From the NCBI GenBank assembly GCA_017544935.1, contig JAFYDF010000030.1, positions 1 to 49,106 on the forward strand: DNA of 49,106 nucleotides, written 5' to 3'. Below are positions 1 to 8,250 of the stretch, piece by piece. This DNA comes from Clostridia bacterium (GTDB lineage: Bacteria > Bacillota > Clostridia > Christensenellales > Aristaeellaceae). The position numbers were made by a program, and so were the translations under genes. A model generated the notes under the pieces. It saw nothing but the letters and a program-made list of their open reading frames with translations. It was not told where the DNA came from and made no database searches. Every line of letters begins with the position of its first letter. Position 1 is the stretch's first letter.

Positions 1-318
1 AGGATCTGCGATCTGGGCGTGCTTCTGCAGGTCAATGCCTATGACCTTTTCCTGAACAAAAATGATGAGACCCGTAATCTGGCACAATGGATGGCAAAGG
101 AAGAGATGATCTCTTTCATCGGAAGCGATATGCATGGCAGAAAACGTCCTCCGAAGGTGAAGGAGGGTATCAATTGGCTGTATGAGAACGTTGACTATGA
201 GTACGCGAATGCTATCGTCCGTGTCAATGCTGAAAAGTATCTTGAGGTCGAGAGGTTGCCTGTTTACTCTGTCGAAGGATCTCTTGGACAGGGTAATTGG
301 CAATGGGAGAAAGAGTGA
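1..318 (+). CDS. C-terminal part of a PHP-type tyrosine-protein phosphatase (CpsB/YwqE family), 5' truncated by the window
   Basis: The reading frame is open from base 1 and ends at TGA 316-318, so the gene starts outside the window. The visible residues resemble the end of the CpsB/CapC/YwqE manganese-dependent phosphatases: LLQVNAYDLF near the start, then the FIGSDMHG strand that carries the conserved metal-binding Asp and His, followed by RPP. Enzymes of this family dephosphorylate the BY-kinase that controls capsule or exopolysaccharide export. A GTG at 19 exists but is internal to the domain and is not the start. The next gene, 55 bases downstream, is a secreted beta-helix lipoprotein, which fits the end of a polysaccharide locus. 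The family call is firm; the exact target is inferred. Confidence 0.8.
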   Translation, partial: RICDLGVLLQVNAYDLFLNKNDETRNLAQWMAKEEMISFIGSDMHGRKRPPKVKEGINWLYENVDYEYANAIVRVNAEKYLEVERLPVYSVEGSLGQGNWQWEKE

Positions 319-372
319 TCATATCCTGAGACATTAACGTTCCGAATAATCTGATATAGGCAGGAGAGGGCT

Positions 373-3159
373 ATGCAGAAGATCTATCATAACAAAATCA
401 GGAAGTATAAATTTTCAGCTGCTGTTTCGGCATTAATGATAGTTTTACTCATCACTGTTGCAGCAGCTGCATTAGCCGGATGCGCTGCGGAGCAGGGTGA
501 ATATGCAGACAATTATTCAGGAAAAACTGAAACAGACAACAGGAATCTTTCTGATAATGATGATGCATTCTTTGTGTCTGCTCCGGAAGTGATCTATGTG
601 CAGCATGACAGCAGTAACAGGGACATTTATCTGCTTGCTTCACAGGGAGATGCGACGACAGTCTATCAAATAATCAATGTCAACCTTACAGCGGCCAGAG
701 AATGGACAGAAAACGGGCTATATATCAGCGACCCGGAGAATAACTGCTGTGCTACGGCACCGGATGATTATGTCAGCGTAGCGGAAGGGGAAGTATATTA
801 CTTCAGGCTGTTTGGGCTGCATGATGATTATCAGGATGAAAGTGGAGAGATCATTTCACGGGTCACACCGGTATTGTTTACAGACGATAATGGTAACGTT
901 GTTGGAAACGCCCTTGGCGGATCATATTCAGACGGGGAACTTGGCGTGGAAATATCAGTCCCTGCCGGAGCCGCCAGAATGCATATAACATATGCCAATC
1001 TTCATGATTTTTCGGTTCAAAAGATGCTGGTCGTAAACAGGGAACAGTTAAGCATAATGAAAGCCCGCCAGGATACATTGCTTTCTTCACTGAACGGTAA
1101 CTATGAAGAATACAAGAATGATCCTGTTGTATTCAATGAGCTTGACAAGGCATATATTACCTTTGTTGACGAAAGCGCAAATGCAGATATAGACAGAATC
1201 GCGGATCTTTTCATTTCGGAAAACATGCCTTTATGCTTGGCTACTTATTCGGAAAACCTGCTGAATACTGCGTCGAACGCGACTGAAACCAGGCTGGATG
1301 CCGCACTTCGGATCCAAAGAGCCGGCGGAGAGATATTGTCAAAGAATTATGAGGTTGCAACAGCTGGCAAACTGAACGATCCCGAGTTTATGTATGAGTA
1401 CTTTGCAGTATCCAGACAGAAACTGACTGATATGGGGCTTGATGTGAAAGGGATCCTCCTCACGGGTGGCAATGGTCAGGTCATGGGCAGTCCGACTTCA
1501 GCAAAATGGGCATATTCAACTTATGATTATTCTGACCTGTTTGGTGAACCCTATGATGGAATAGAAGGACTCAGTTCGGTATATTACCGCTGGGGAGGTC
1601 CGGGACTATACGAATTCAATGACGATATAAAGGAAATAAAGTCCTATATCGATCAGTTGATTCTGAATCACAGCTGGGCTGTGCTCAGCTTTCAGGGATT
1701 ATCTGATATAAGTGCGGAAACATTTGGTGAAGTATTGGATTATATAAAAAGCAAAGGCGATGATGCTGTCGAGGTCGTCACCTACAGTATGATGTACGAG
1801 CGGTTTGCTGAAAAAGAATCCGTAATCAGGAATACGAAAAAAACCTATTATGTAGCTGCAGACGGCATCAGCCGGAACGGAACAGACATGGAAGACCCGA
1901 TAAGTCTTGACACTTTAAACACGAAAAAGATCAAAACAGGCGATACGGTATTATTCAGATCCGGCGATACTTTTTTCGGCAGTGTTAATCCTTCAATCCT
2001 TTATACGAATGACGAAAAGATTACTGTTTCCAGTTACGGAAACGGTACCCGTCCGACAATAAGCGCGTACAAGTATGTCGATAAAAACTGGGAGAAATAC
2101 AACGGGAATATCTATCGGATCGACATCTCGGATAAAAACAATTACTCAGGCTATGATTACCCGGGCCCGGATGGGTTCAATATTGGGTTTATTGAGGATG
2201 ACAATGGGAACAAGTATTATCACAAGAAGATCTCCATTGATCAGCTGACAGAGGAATATGATTTCTTCAGTGATGGTGAACGATATATATACCTGAGATG
2301 TGACCGGGATCCATATGAAAAGCTGGGCGGCCTGAAACTGGCAGCCGATACAAAGCTCTTTATACTGGCTTCAAATATGGATATCAGCAACCTGCGGTTT
2401 GCGTATACTGGCGGGCATGCGCTTCAGATAGGCGGATCTCCGGCTAAAAACATCAGGATCAGCAATTGCCTGATCGAAGATATCGGCGGCAGCTACCTGG
2501 ATCCGGAATATGAGGAAAGATATGGCAACGGCATCGAGTTCTATGCAAGTGATGCGGAGAATATTGAGATTTCAGATAATATCATTCGTAACGTATATGA
2601 TGTCGCCTTTACGATCCAGGGCGATGCCGGATCCGGAAGAAATGTGCTTGTTCATGATAATGTGCTTGTGAATAATGCCCAGGATTCAGAGATCTGGGAA
2701 GGAGGCGAAGCCGGGGGCGTCAATAACTATCAGTTTTACAATAATATATCGATCAACCAGGGACGCGGATGGGGTTATGATGCGCGTCCGGATCAGGATG
2801 CCGCTGCGCATATACTCTTCTATGAGTATTATCCGGAAACTGCAGATATATGTTTCCATCATAACCAGGTCTATAACCCGAGAAGAGTGTATGCCATCAA
2901 GCCGTCCATGGAAGGTTTCTTCACTGACAGTTTCATAAAGTCTGATGATAATACCTACTACATGACTGAGGACGCCAGAATATTCAATTATATTTACACA
3001 TCGTGGGAAAAAGAAGATTTTAATACTTGGGCACACAAGGAAGAGAATTCTTTGTTCGTTTCTCTTTCGGAAATCAATCAGGATATGGTGGAACTGGCAT
3101 GTATTGCAGATGATATCAGTACTATCCGGGACGCTTTCGGGAATGTTTTGAAACAGTGA
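373..3159 (+). CDS. Lipoprotein with degenerate polysaccharide-deacetylase-like region and right-handed beta-helix domain
   Basis: A 928-residue secreted protein. The N-terminus has basic residues, a hydrophobic segment (about 16-36) and a lipobox LAGC, so it should be lipid-anchored outside the cell. Residues about 255-485 look like a NodB/polysaccharide deacetylase fold: a TFVDES segment stands where TFDDG is usual, and the His metal motif is not visible, so catalysis there is doubtful. From about residue 495 a YYVAADG start, then repeated short strands with NIRISNC- and NIEISDN-type turns, indicate a right-handed parallel beta-helix of the kind used by polysaccharide lyases, epimerases and hydrolases. 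It follows a CpsB-like phosphatase, so a role in modifying or binding surface polysaccharide is likely. The substrate cannot be read from sequence. The ribosome site is aggagagg just before ATG 373. Confidence 0.8.
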   Translation: MQKIYHNKIRKYKFSAAVSALMIVLLITVAAAALAGCAAEQGEYADNYSGKTETDNRNLSDNDDAFFVSAPEVIYVQHDSSNRDIYLLASQGDATTVYQIINVNLTAAREWTENGLYISDPENNCCATAPDDYVSVAEGEVYYFRLFGLHDDYQDESGEIISRVTPVLFTDDNGNVVGNALGGSYSDGELGVEISVPAGAARMHITYANLHDFSVQKMLVVNREQLSIMKARQDTLLSSLNGNYEEYKNDPVVFNELDKAYITFVDESANADIDRIADLFISENMPLCLATYSENLLNTASNATETRLDAALRIQRAGGEILSKNYEVATAGKLNDPEFMYEYFAVSRQKLTDMGLDVKGILLTGGNGQVMGSPTSAKWAYSTYDYSDLFGEPYDGIEGLSSVYYRWGGPGLYEFNDDIKEIKSYIDQLILNHSWAVLSFQGLSDISAETFGEVLDYIKSKGDDAVEVVTYSMMYERFAEKESVIRNTKKTYYVAADGISRNGTDMEDPISLDTLNTKKIKTGDTVLFRSGDTFFGSVNPSILYTNDEKITVSSYGNGTRPTISAYKYVDKNWEKYNGNIYRIDISDKNNYSGYDYPGPDGFNIGFIEDDNGNKYYHKKISIDQLTEEYDFFSDGERYIYLRCDRDPYEKLGGLKLAADTKLFILASNMDISNLRFAYTGGHALQIGGSPAKNIRISNCLIEDIGGSYLDPEYEERYGNGIEFYASDAENIEISDNIIRNVYDVAFTIQGDAGSGRNVLVHDNVLVNNAQDSEIWEGGEAGGVNNYQFYNNISINQGRGWGYDARPDQDAAAHILFYEYYPETADICFHHNQVYNPRRVYAIKPSMEGFFTDSFIKSDDNTYYMTEDARIFNYIYTSWEKEDFNTWAHKEENSLFVSLSEINQDMVELACIADDISTIRDAFGNVLKQ

Positions 3160-3271
3160 TATTTATCAGTCTGATCCGGACGTACAAAGGAGGGCTTGAT
3201 CCTGCCTGTTTGAAAAGATTTTCATCTGCTCGTGTGTGTAAACGCAGTATGCGCTTCGAAAGGAGAATAGC

Positions 3272-3748
3272 ATGGCTTATGTAGATGAAAAGCTAACGTT
3301 TCTTCAGGATTGTCTTGAACATCCAGGGAAGTATCTTCCCATAGTCGATCACGTCTGGCAGACCTTTCCTGCGCGGAATGAATTCGACGAGGTGAATATT
3401 GGCTGGAACGCCGGGCTGATCGATGGTAAACGGCCGTTCTTCTGCGAATGCTGGGCTGATGGATGTACCGTTATCACATACTTCATCTCAACTGAGGGAA
3501 TCGAAGACTACACTGTTGGACAGCTGGAAGAAATGCTGAGTAATGCGGATATTATCTCGTATAATTGCCAGGAACATTATGAGGCTTCAGCTATGACTTT
3601 TACTGATCATTCCGGTAACGAGTTCTACTCAGTCAACATGGTCGTTGGTGATGAAGAGAAGACATATACAGACGGGGGGATGATCTTCTCCTTCTCATAT
3701 CTGAATAAGTTTAATCAGAAAAGAAACAAAGCGCCTTCCGAAAGCTGA
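3272..3748 (+). CDS. Hypothetical protein, 158 residues
   Basis: I do not recognise the family. The protein is acidic, has no signal peptide and no membrane segment, and contains several aromatic residues and scattered Cys without a metal-binding pattern. An aaaggag ribosome site stands 7 bases before ATG 3272, which supports it as a real gene. It lies 112 bases after the beta-helix lipoprotein on the same strand and ends 5 bases before the inverted repeat of a broken IS1182-type element. It may have been the last gene of the polysaccharide region before transposon insertion. It could be an immunity-type or regulatory small protein, but nothing in the sequence decides this. Confidence 0.7.
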   Translation: MAYVDEKLTFLQDCLEHPGKYLPIVDHVWQTFPARNEFDEVNIGWNAGLIDGKRPFFCECWADGCTVITYFISTEGIEDYTVGQLEEMLSNADIISYNCQEHYEASAMTFTDHSGNEFYSVNMVVGDEEKTYTDGGMIFSFSYLNKFNQKRNKAPSES

Positions 3749-3753
3749 ACTTG

Positions 3754-4043
3754 AAAAGGGGCTGTCTCATTAAAAGCCCTTTAAAATGAGAAAAAGCCAG
3801 CCCAAAAGGAAAAACAAACCAAAAACACCCGAGGCCTAAAAGGTCCCGGGCATTTGCAGTATAATGTAATTGATGAATAAAACACTAGAACTGCAGTCCA
3901 ATTATAGCGCAATTGATAACGGATATCGACTGTGGATTCCATTGGACTGCAGCATAAACATTCCGAAGGACGATCCGGTGAGACTGCTCAGCGCCGTAAC
4001 GGAAAGCTTACAAATAAAAAAAGCAAATCGTATGCTTGAATAG
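3754..4043 (+). mobile_element. Left end of an IS1182-type element with a truncated transposase N-terminus
   Basis: Bases 3754-3769 (aaaaggggctgtctca) are repeated in inverted orientation at 8534-8549. Inside this end an imperfect hairpin (3828-3850) precedes a 56-codon reading frame, 3873-4043, whose product begins MNKTLELQ and contains the segment PKDDPVRLLSAV. That pattern is typical of the N-terminus of IS1182-family transposases from Clostridia. The frame ends in TAG and the expected remainder (about 400 residues) is missing here. The C-terminus of the same family appears in the same orientation at 8251-8385. The family call rests on remembered pattern similarity, not on a database search. 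Confidence 0.72.
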
Positions 4044-4109
4044 CCGTGAACAGTGTTTACTCTATAGTTGAACATGTGCGACGTTTAGTACCGTTGCACT
4101 GCACAAACA

Positions 4110-4144
4110 ACCCGCAAAGCGTTCAGCAAAAACGCAATGCGGGT
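4110..4144 (-). terminator. Probable terminator of the hydrogenase operon
   Basis: A stem of ACCCGCA with TGCGGGT encloses a second pairing of GCGT with ACGC. Read on the minus strand it lies 60 bases after the hydA stop and is followed by TTGTTTG. The T-tract is weak, so this is a likely but imperfect intrinsic terminator. Between here and the IS1182 remnant (4044-4109) I see no gene. Confidence 0.5.
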
Positions 4145-4204
4145 CATTTGTACAGCGTCATAATACCAGTCCTATGCACCGGCATTATTTGTCAAACATA
4201 CAGC

Positions 4205-5929
4205 TTACTTTAACAAGTCGCTTCTGTCGGTATAATGTGTATGGAGCAATTCGTGGGAAAGATGGCCGCCAGGCTGGCCCAGGTATTCATCATACAGTCT
4301 CTTGACAGCCTGGTTCTGATGCGATTTGCGCAAAGGCAACTTCCGGTCTGTATCATATACCGCCTTAGCACGATGCTCCATCTTTGCCCAGTTCTTGATC
4401 GGATTCCCGCCGCCGCCGATGCAGCCGCCAGGGCAGGCCATGATCTCAATGAACTGATAATCAGCCTTCCCTTCACGAATCTGGTCCATCAGCTTTCTGG
4501 CATTTCCCAGACCATGAGCAACTGCCACCTTTACCGGGATACTGCCGACCTGGACCGTCGCTTCCTTGATGCCCTCAAAGCCGCGGACATCCTTGAACTC
4601 GATATCAGCCAGCTCTTCCCCGGTGACGATCTCGTACACGCTGCGCAGAGCAGCTTCCATCACGCCGCCGGTAGCGCCGAATATCTCGCCTGCGCCGGAA
4701 CCCAGGCCAAAGGGGGCATCAAAATTACTCTCCGGCAGGGCTTTGAAATCAATGCCGGCCTGATCGATCATACGTGCCAGTTCCTGGACGGTCAGCACAG
4801 CATCGATATCCAGATAGCCATTCCGTCCCAGCTCCGTCCTGGCACGCTCAAACTTCTTTGCAGTACACGGCATTACGGAAACGCTGAATACATCCTGAGG
4901 AGATTTGCACAGACGCGGAGCGAAGTATTCCTTGATCAAAGCACCGAACATTCCCTGCGGCGACTTACATGTACTTAGATGGGGAAGCAGATCCGGATAA
5001 TAGGTCTCACAGAACTTGATCCATCCGGGGCTGCAGGATGTGATCATCGGAAGCGTACCGCCGTTGGTAAGACGCTCAATGAGCTCAGTGCCTTCTTCCA
5101 TAATGGTCAGGTCAGCGGTAAAGTCCGTATCAAACACTCTGGCAAAGCCCAGACGCTTCAGCGCTGTTACAAGACGTCCTGTGGAAACGACGCCCGGATC
5201 CTCACCCAACGCTTCTGCGATGGTAATGCGCACAGCAGGTGCGACCTGAACAACGGTTATCTTTTCCTCGTTATCCAGCATCTTCCAGACTTTCTGTCTG
5301 TCATCGCGTACACTCAAAGCGCCAACAGGGCATGCCTGTACACATTGTCCGCAGCCCACGCAGGGGGACTCTGAAAGCTTTCTTCCGTAAGAGGGGCTGA
5401 TCACGGTATTGAAACCGCGTTTCCCGCGGGCCAGAGCATGAACCGTCTGGATCTCGCTGCAGGCATAGATACAGCGGTTACAGGCAATACATTTTGATGG
5501 ATCAATGGTAATGCTGGGAGAAGAAAGATCCTTCCCATTGCCGCGCTGAGCCTGTTCATAGCGCAGATCACGGTCAAAATGCATCTCCTGGGAAATGGTC
5601 TGTAGCTCGCAGTTGCCATTGCGGCTGCATTGTAAACAATCCTTGCTATGATGCGCAAATATCAGTTCGAGAATATTCCAGCGCGCCTGGCGGACACGGG
5701 GAGAAGAGGTCTTGACTTTCAGGCCTTCCCTCGCAGGGAAAGCGCAGGCAGGTACAAGACCGGGCCTTCCTTCTACTTCCACCATGCAGATACGGCAGTT
5801 GGCTTTGACTTCCTGATCGGGATGATAGCACAGGGTCGGAATCCTGATATTCAGCTTACGTGCTGCGTCAAGCAGGGTCGCTCCTTCGTTGACGAATACT
5901 TCTTTACCGTCTATGGTCAGTCTGATCAT
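4205..5929 (-). CDS. hydA: [FeFe] hydrogenase catalytic subunit HydA (NADH-linked trimeric type)
   Basis: Catalytic subunit that interconverts protons and H2 at the H-cluster. The 574 residues read in order: plant-type [2Fe-2S] domain (Cys34, 45, 48, 62), His-Cys [4Fe-4S] motif (His94, Cys98, 101, 107), two ferredoxin-type [4Fe-4S] clusters (Cys147-157 and 190-200), then the H-cluster domain with TSCSPGW (297-303), MPCTAKKFE (353-361) and MACPGGC (497-503), and a C-terminal small-subunit-like tail. The length and cysteine spacing match the clostridial CpI enzyme closely. One difference is Ser300 where CpI has a cubane-ligating Cys. The start overlaps the hydB stop (ATGA), so the three genes are translationally coupled. 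The partners point to a soluble NAD(H)-dependent enzyme. Whether it bifurcates electrons with ferredoxin is not decided by this sequence. The maturases HydEFG are not in the window. Confidence 0.95.
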   Translation of the reverse strand: MIRLTIDGKEVFVNEGATLLDAARKLNIRIPTLCYHPDQEVKANCRICMVEVEGRPGLVPACAFPAREGLKVKTSSPRVRQARWNILELIFAHHSKDCLQCSRNGNCELQTISQEMHFDRDLRYEQAQRGNGKDLSSPSITIDPSKCIACNRCIYACSEIQTVHALARGKRGFNTVISPSYGRKLSESPCVGCGQCVQACPVGALSVRDDRQKVWKMLDNEEKITVVQVAPAVRITIAEALGEDPGVVSTGRLVTALKRLGFARVFDTDFTADLTIMEEGTELIERLTNGGTLPMITSCSPGWIKFCETYYPDLLPHLSTCKSPQGMFGALIKEYFAPRLCKSPQDVFSVSVMPCTAKKFERARTELGRNGYLDIDAVLTVQELARMIDQAGIDFKALPESNFDAPFGLGSGAGEIFGATGGVMEAALRSVYEIVTGEELADIEFKDVRGFEGIKEATVQVGSIPVKVAVAHGLGNARKLMDQIREGKADYQFIEIMACPGGCIGGGGNPIKNWAKMEHRAKAVYDTDRKLPLRKSHQNQAVKRLYDEYLGQPGGHLSHELLHTHYTDRSDLLK

Positions 5930-7188
5930 TCTTTTCCGCCCCTTTCGATCCTGTTAAGATAAGCATTGCGGAAATTCCTTAAAGTGGACAGTACGGGCGT
6001 CGGGGATGCCTGTCCAAGACCACACAGTGAACAGTCCTTCATGGTCTGGCATAGATCCTGCAGCGTATCCAGATCCTCCATGGTTCCATCTCCGCGGCGG
6101 ATCTTGCGGATCAGCTGAAGCAGGCGGGTATTGCCCTCACGGCACGGCGTACATTTGCCGCAGCTCTCATGCGTAAAGAACTCAAGCAGATTTTCAACAA
6201 TCTCCAGAACATCCTGCGTATCATCAAACACCATGATATCACCGGTACCGAAAGTAGCGCCGGCTGCCGCACAGTCCTCCACATCCATGGGGAAATCGAT
6301 CATGTCAACAGAGATGATATTACCTGAAGCACCGCCGGTCTGTACGCCCAACAATCTGTGCCCGTCAGGGCATCCGCCGCCAACATCTTCGATCAGCTGC
6401 CGCAGGGTGATACCGCGGGGATACTCATACACGCCGCGGTTTACCAGATTTCCGGATAGAGTAAACACTTTGGTGCCATGATGATGCCCGATGCCGATGG
6501 AAGCATACCAGTTGCCGCCATTCAGCACGATAGACGGAACGATCGCCAGAGTTTCCACGTTGTTGATCACTGTCGGGCAGCCGAAAAGCCCGGCTTCACT
6601 TGGATAAGGCGGCTTATAGCGCGGTTCGCCGCGCTTTCCTTCGATCGATTCCAGAAGTGCAGTTTCTTCGCCGCATACATAGGCACCGCCACCGGAAACG
6701 ACTTTTACGTCAAAGCTGAAGTTGCTGCCAAACAGATTACGTCCCAAATAACCTGCTTTGCGTGCATCATCAATTGCTTTCTCCAGTACAGGGAACAGCT
6801 GAGGATATTCATATCTCAGATAGATATAACCCTTATCAGCTCCCACAGCAAAGCCGGCGATAGCCATGCCTTCCAGCACGCTGTGCGGATCACCCGTCAT
6901 GATCACACGGTCTTTGTTGGTGCCTGGTTCGCCCTCATCAGCGTCACACACGACGTATTTCTGCTTGCCTTTTGTGGCCGCAACAACGCTCCACTTCTTG
7001 CCGGTAGGGAAAGCAGCCCCGCCATAGCCCCATAGGCTTGCGTCGCTTACTTCCTGAATCAGATTCTTCTGACCCATCTCCACTGCTTTGCGAAGGCCTT
7101 CATATCCGCCCAACGCGCAGAATTCCTCAATGGAATCTGGATTATACTTGCCCAAAAAACGAAGGGCTATCCGTGTTTCCTGCATCAT
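5926..7188 (-). CDS. hydB: NuoF-like flavoprotein subunit of the [FeFe] hydrogenase (HydB)
   Basis: A 420-residue FMN/NADH-binding subunit that passes electrons between NAD(H) and HydA. The NADH/FMN region shows GYGGAAFPTG and the acidic CDADEGEPGT motif. A SLBB-like segment follows, and the C-terminal [4Fe-4S] motif is ESCGKCTPCREG (Cys343, 346, 349) with a fourth Cys in KDCSLCG. Typical bifurcating HydB proteins are about 600 residues, with an N-terminal thioredoxin-like [2Fe-2S] domain and two extra C-terminal [4Fe-4S] clusters. Both extensions are absent here, so this is the minimal NuoF core. The glycine-rich motif has Tyr where Arg is common. The gene overlaps hydC by 4 bases upstream and hydA by 4 bases downstream. 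Confidence 0.92.
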   Translation of the reverse strand: MMQETRIALRFLGKYNPDSIEEFCALGGYEGLRKAVEMGQKNLIQEVSDASLWGYGGAAFPTGKKWSVVAATKGKQKYVVCDADEGEPGTNKDRVIMTGDPHSVLEGMAIAGFAVGADKGYIYLRYEYPQLFPVLEKAIDDARKAGYLGRNLFGSNFSFDVKVVSGGGAYVCGEETALLESIEGKRGEPRYKPPYPSEAGLFGCPTVINNVETLAIVPSIVLNGGNWYASIGIGHHHGTKVFTLSGNLVNRGVYEYPRGITLRQLIEDVGGGCPDGHRLLGVQTGGASGNIISVDMIDFPMDVEDCAAAGATFGTGDIMVFDDTQDVLEIVENLLEFFTHESCGKCTPCREGNTRLLQLIRKIRRGDGTMEDLDTLQDLCQTMKDCSLCGLGQASPTPVLSTLRNFRNAYLNRIERGGKE

Positions 7189-7682
7189 TCCGCCCCTCCC
7201 TGCTGAAAGCTCTTGATCAAATCTACAGCGGATTCTGGCGTCAGTCCGGAATAGGCCGAATCATTGATCATGATAGCCGGTGCCGTATCGCACATGCCGA
7301 TACACTCGCAGTATTCCAAAGTGAACATACCATCTTCCGTCGTCTGTCCCGGAGCGATACCAAGATAATCGCCGATTGCCTGGGCTACCGCCTGAGCACC
7401 GACAATATGGCAAGGTGCGCTCTTGCACATGCGAATGATATGTTTTCCACGAGGCTTGTCTGAGAACATTGCATAGAATGTTATATATCCCCAGATCTTC
7501 GCTTCCGGAATCCCGGTTATACTACTGATTATCGTCGCTGCTTCTCGTGGTATGGAATTCCCACAGCAGGACTGGATCTCCAGCAGAATACGCATCAGCT
7601 GATCCGGTTCGTCCTTATAGCGCGCAGCAATAGCGGCAATCCGGGACATATCAACCGATGCCTGGCAACTTTGTTCTTGCAT
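7185..7682 (-). CDS. hydC: NuoE-like thioredoxin-fold [2Fe-2S] subunit of the [FeFe] hydrogenase (HydC)
   Basis: First gene of the hydrogenase operon, 165 residues, which is the normal NuoE length. The N-terminal helical part is followed by a thioredoxin-like fold with the four [2Fe-2S] cysteines in the pairs CKSAPC and CECIGMC. In this enzyme class the subunit works with HydB in NADH oxidation or reduction. A strong ribosome site (aaggggg on the minus strand) sits before ATG 7682. The 180 bases upstream are AT-rich and contain a tandem repeat that could be an operator. Confidence 0.93.
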   Translation of the reverse strand: MQEQSCQASVDMSRIAAIAARYKDEPDQLMRILLEIQSCCGNSIPREAATIISSITGIPEAKIWGYITFYAMFSDKPRGKHIIRMCKSAPCHIVGAQAVAQAIGDYLGIAPGQTTEDGMFTLEYCECIGMCDTAPAIMINDSAYSGLTPESAVDLIKSFQQGGAE

Positions 7683-7860
7683 TCAGATGACCCCCTTATT
7701 CCTGGTTTGGCTCATTAATACCAACTATCATTATGAGGATATATGAATCCTTAATCCCCAATACAGTATCCAAACATCGATATAATGATATCCATATTTA
7801 AAAATCGATAACATAATATCATATTAATAATGCAAAATCAATAGCTTAAAAGACCATTTT
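7683..7860 (-). promoter_or_regulatory. AT-rich upstream region of the hydrogenase operon with an imperfect tandem repeat
   Basis: This stretch is the only upstream DNA of hydC and is much more AT-rich than the genes. Two similar units of about 24 bases, beginning ATCGATA at 7776 and again at 7804, follow each other with a 28-base period and share ATCGATA, AATATC/GATATC and ATATT blocks. Several TATAAT-like hexamers occur on the minus strand, so I cannot fix one promoter. A Rex-type site (TTGTTAA with an inverted TTAACAA) was looked for and not seen. The operator role is an inference from position and repetition. Confidence 0.4.
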
Positions 7861-7908
7861 TTCAAATATGTAAATTCTCAGAGTAACTTCCACAGTGGAA
7901 CTTTCGGC

Positions 7909-7953
7909 GGACGTTACCTTGAGAAATCTGGCGGTGGACGTTACCTTGAGAAA
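7909..7953. repeat. 18-base perfect direct repeat ahead of the IS30-type remnant
   Basis: GGACGTTACCTTGAGAAA occurs at 7909-7926 and again at 7936-7953, a period of 27 bases. The repeat lies just before the start codon of the decayed IS30-type transposase. It may be what remains of transposon terminal or subterminal sequence. No matching copy was found elsewhere in the window. Confidence 0.6.
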
Positions 7954-7971
7954 GAAAGGAGGTTTGCCACC

Positions 7972-8250
7972 ATGGTAACCAGTGAAGGAAAATTCAAGCA
8001 TCTCACTGACGACAGCAGAATGGAGATTCAGACGGATTAAACAGCGGCTGCACGTTCAAGCAGATCGCAAGGCGGATCGGCAAAGATCCGACGACGGTCT
8101 CCAAAGAAGTCAAGAAGCACATTGAGGTACGGCCGGCAAAAGATGAGACAAGCGCTGCCTCACCTTGTGAATTGCTTCTGAAAGCACCGTTTGTCTGCAA
8201 CGGATGTAAAAGAGTTCATTACTGCCGGAAAGAACGCCATATCTACCCAG
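7972..8250 (+). pseudogene. IS30-family transposase remnant (N-terminal part, frameshifted)
   Basis: ATG 7972 follows a good ribosome site (aaaggagg). The frame gives MVTSEGKFKHLTDDSRMEIQ and then a stop at 8038-8040. The next frame continues with GCTFKQIARRIGKDPTTVSK and then a Cys-containing segment PFVCNGCKRVHYC. Together these resemble the N-terminal helix-turn-helix and zinc-finger-like region of IS30-family transposases. Inserting one T in the GATTAA at about 8035-8040 would restore a continuous frame, so a single-base deletion is the likely lesion. The similarity stops near 8250, where IS1182-type sequence begins. No DDE core is left, so the gene is dead. Confidence 0.7.

Noticed and set aside
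3754..3769. The inverted repeat as a simple terminator stem shared by chance
   Set aside because: A 16-base exact match in inverted orientation at 8534-8549 together with transposase pieces of one family at both ends makes chance unlikely.
7776..7827. Rex operator upstream of hydC
   Set aside because: No TTGTTAA/TTAACAA dyad. Only a direct repeat is present.
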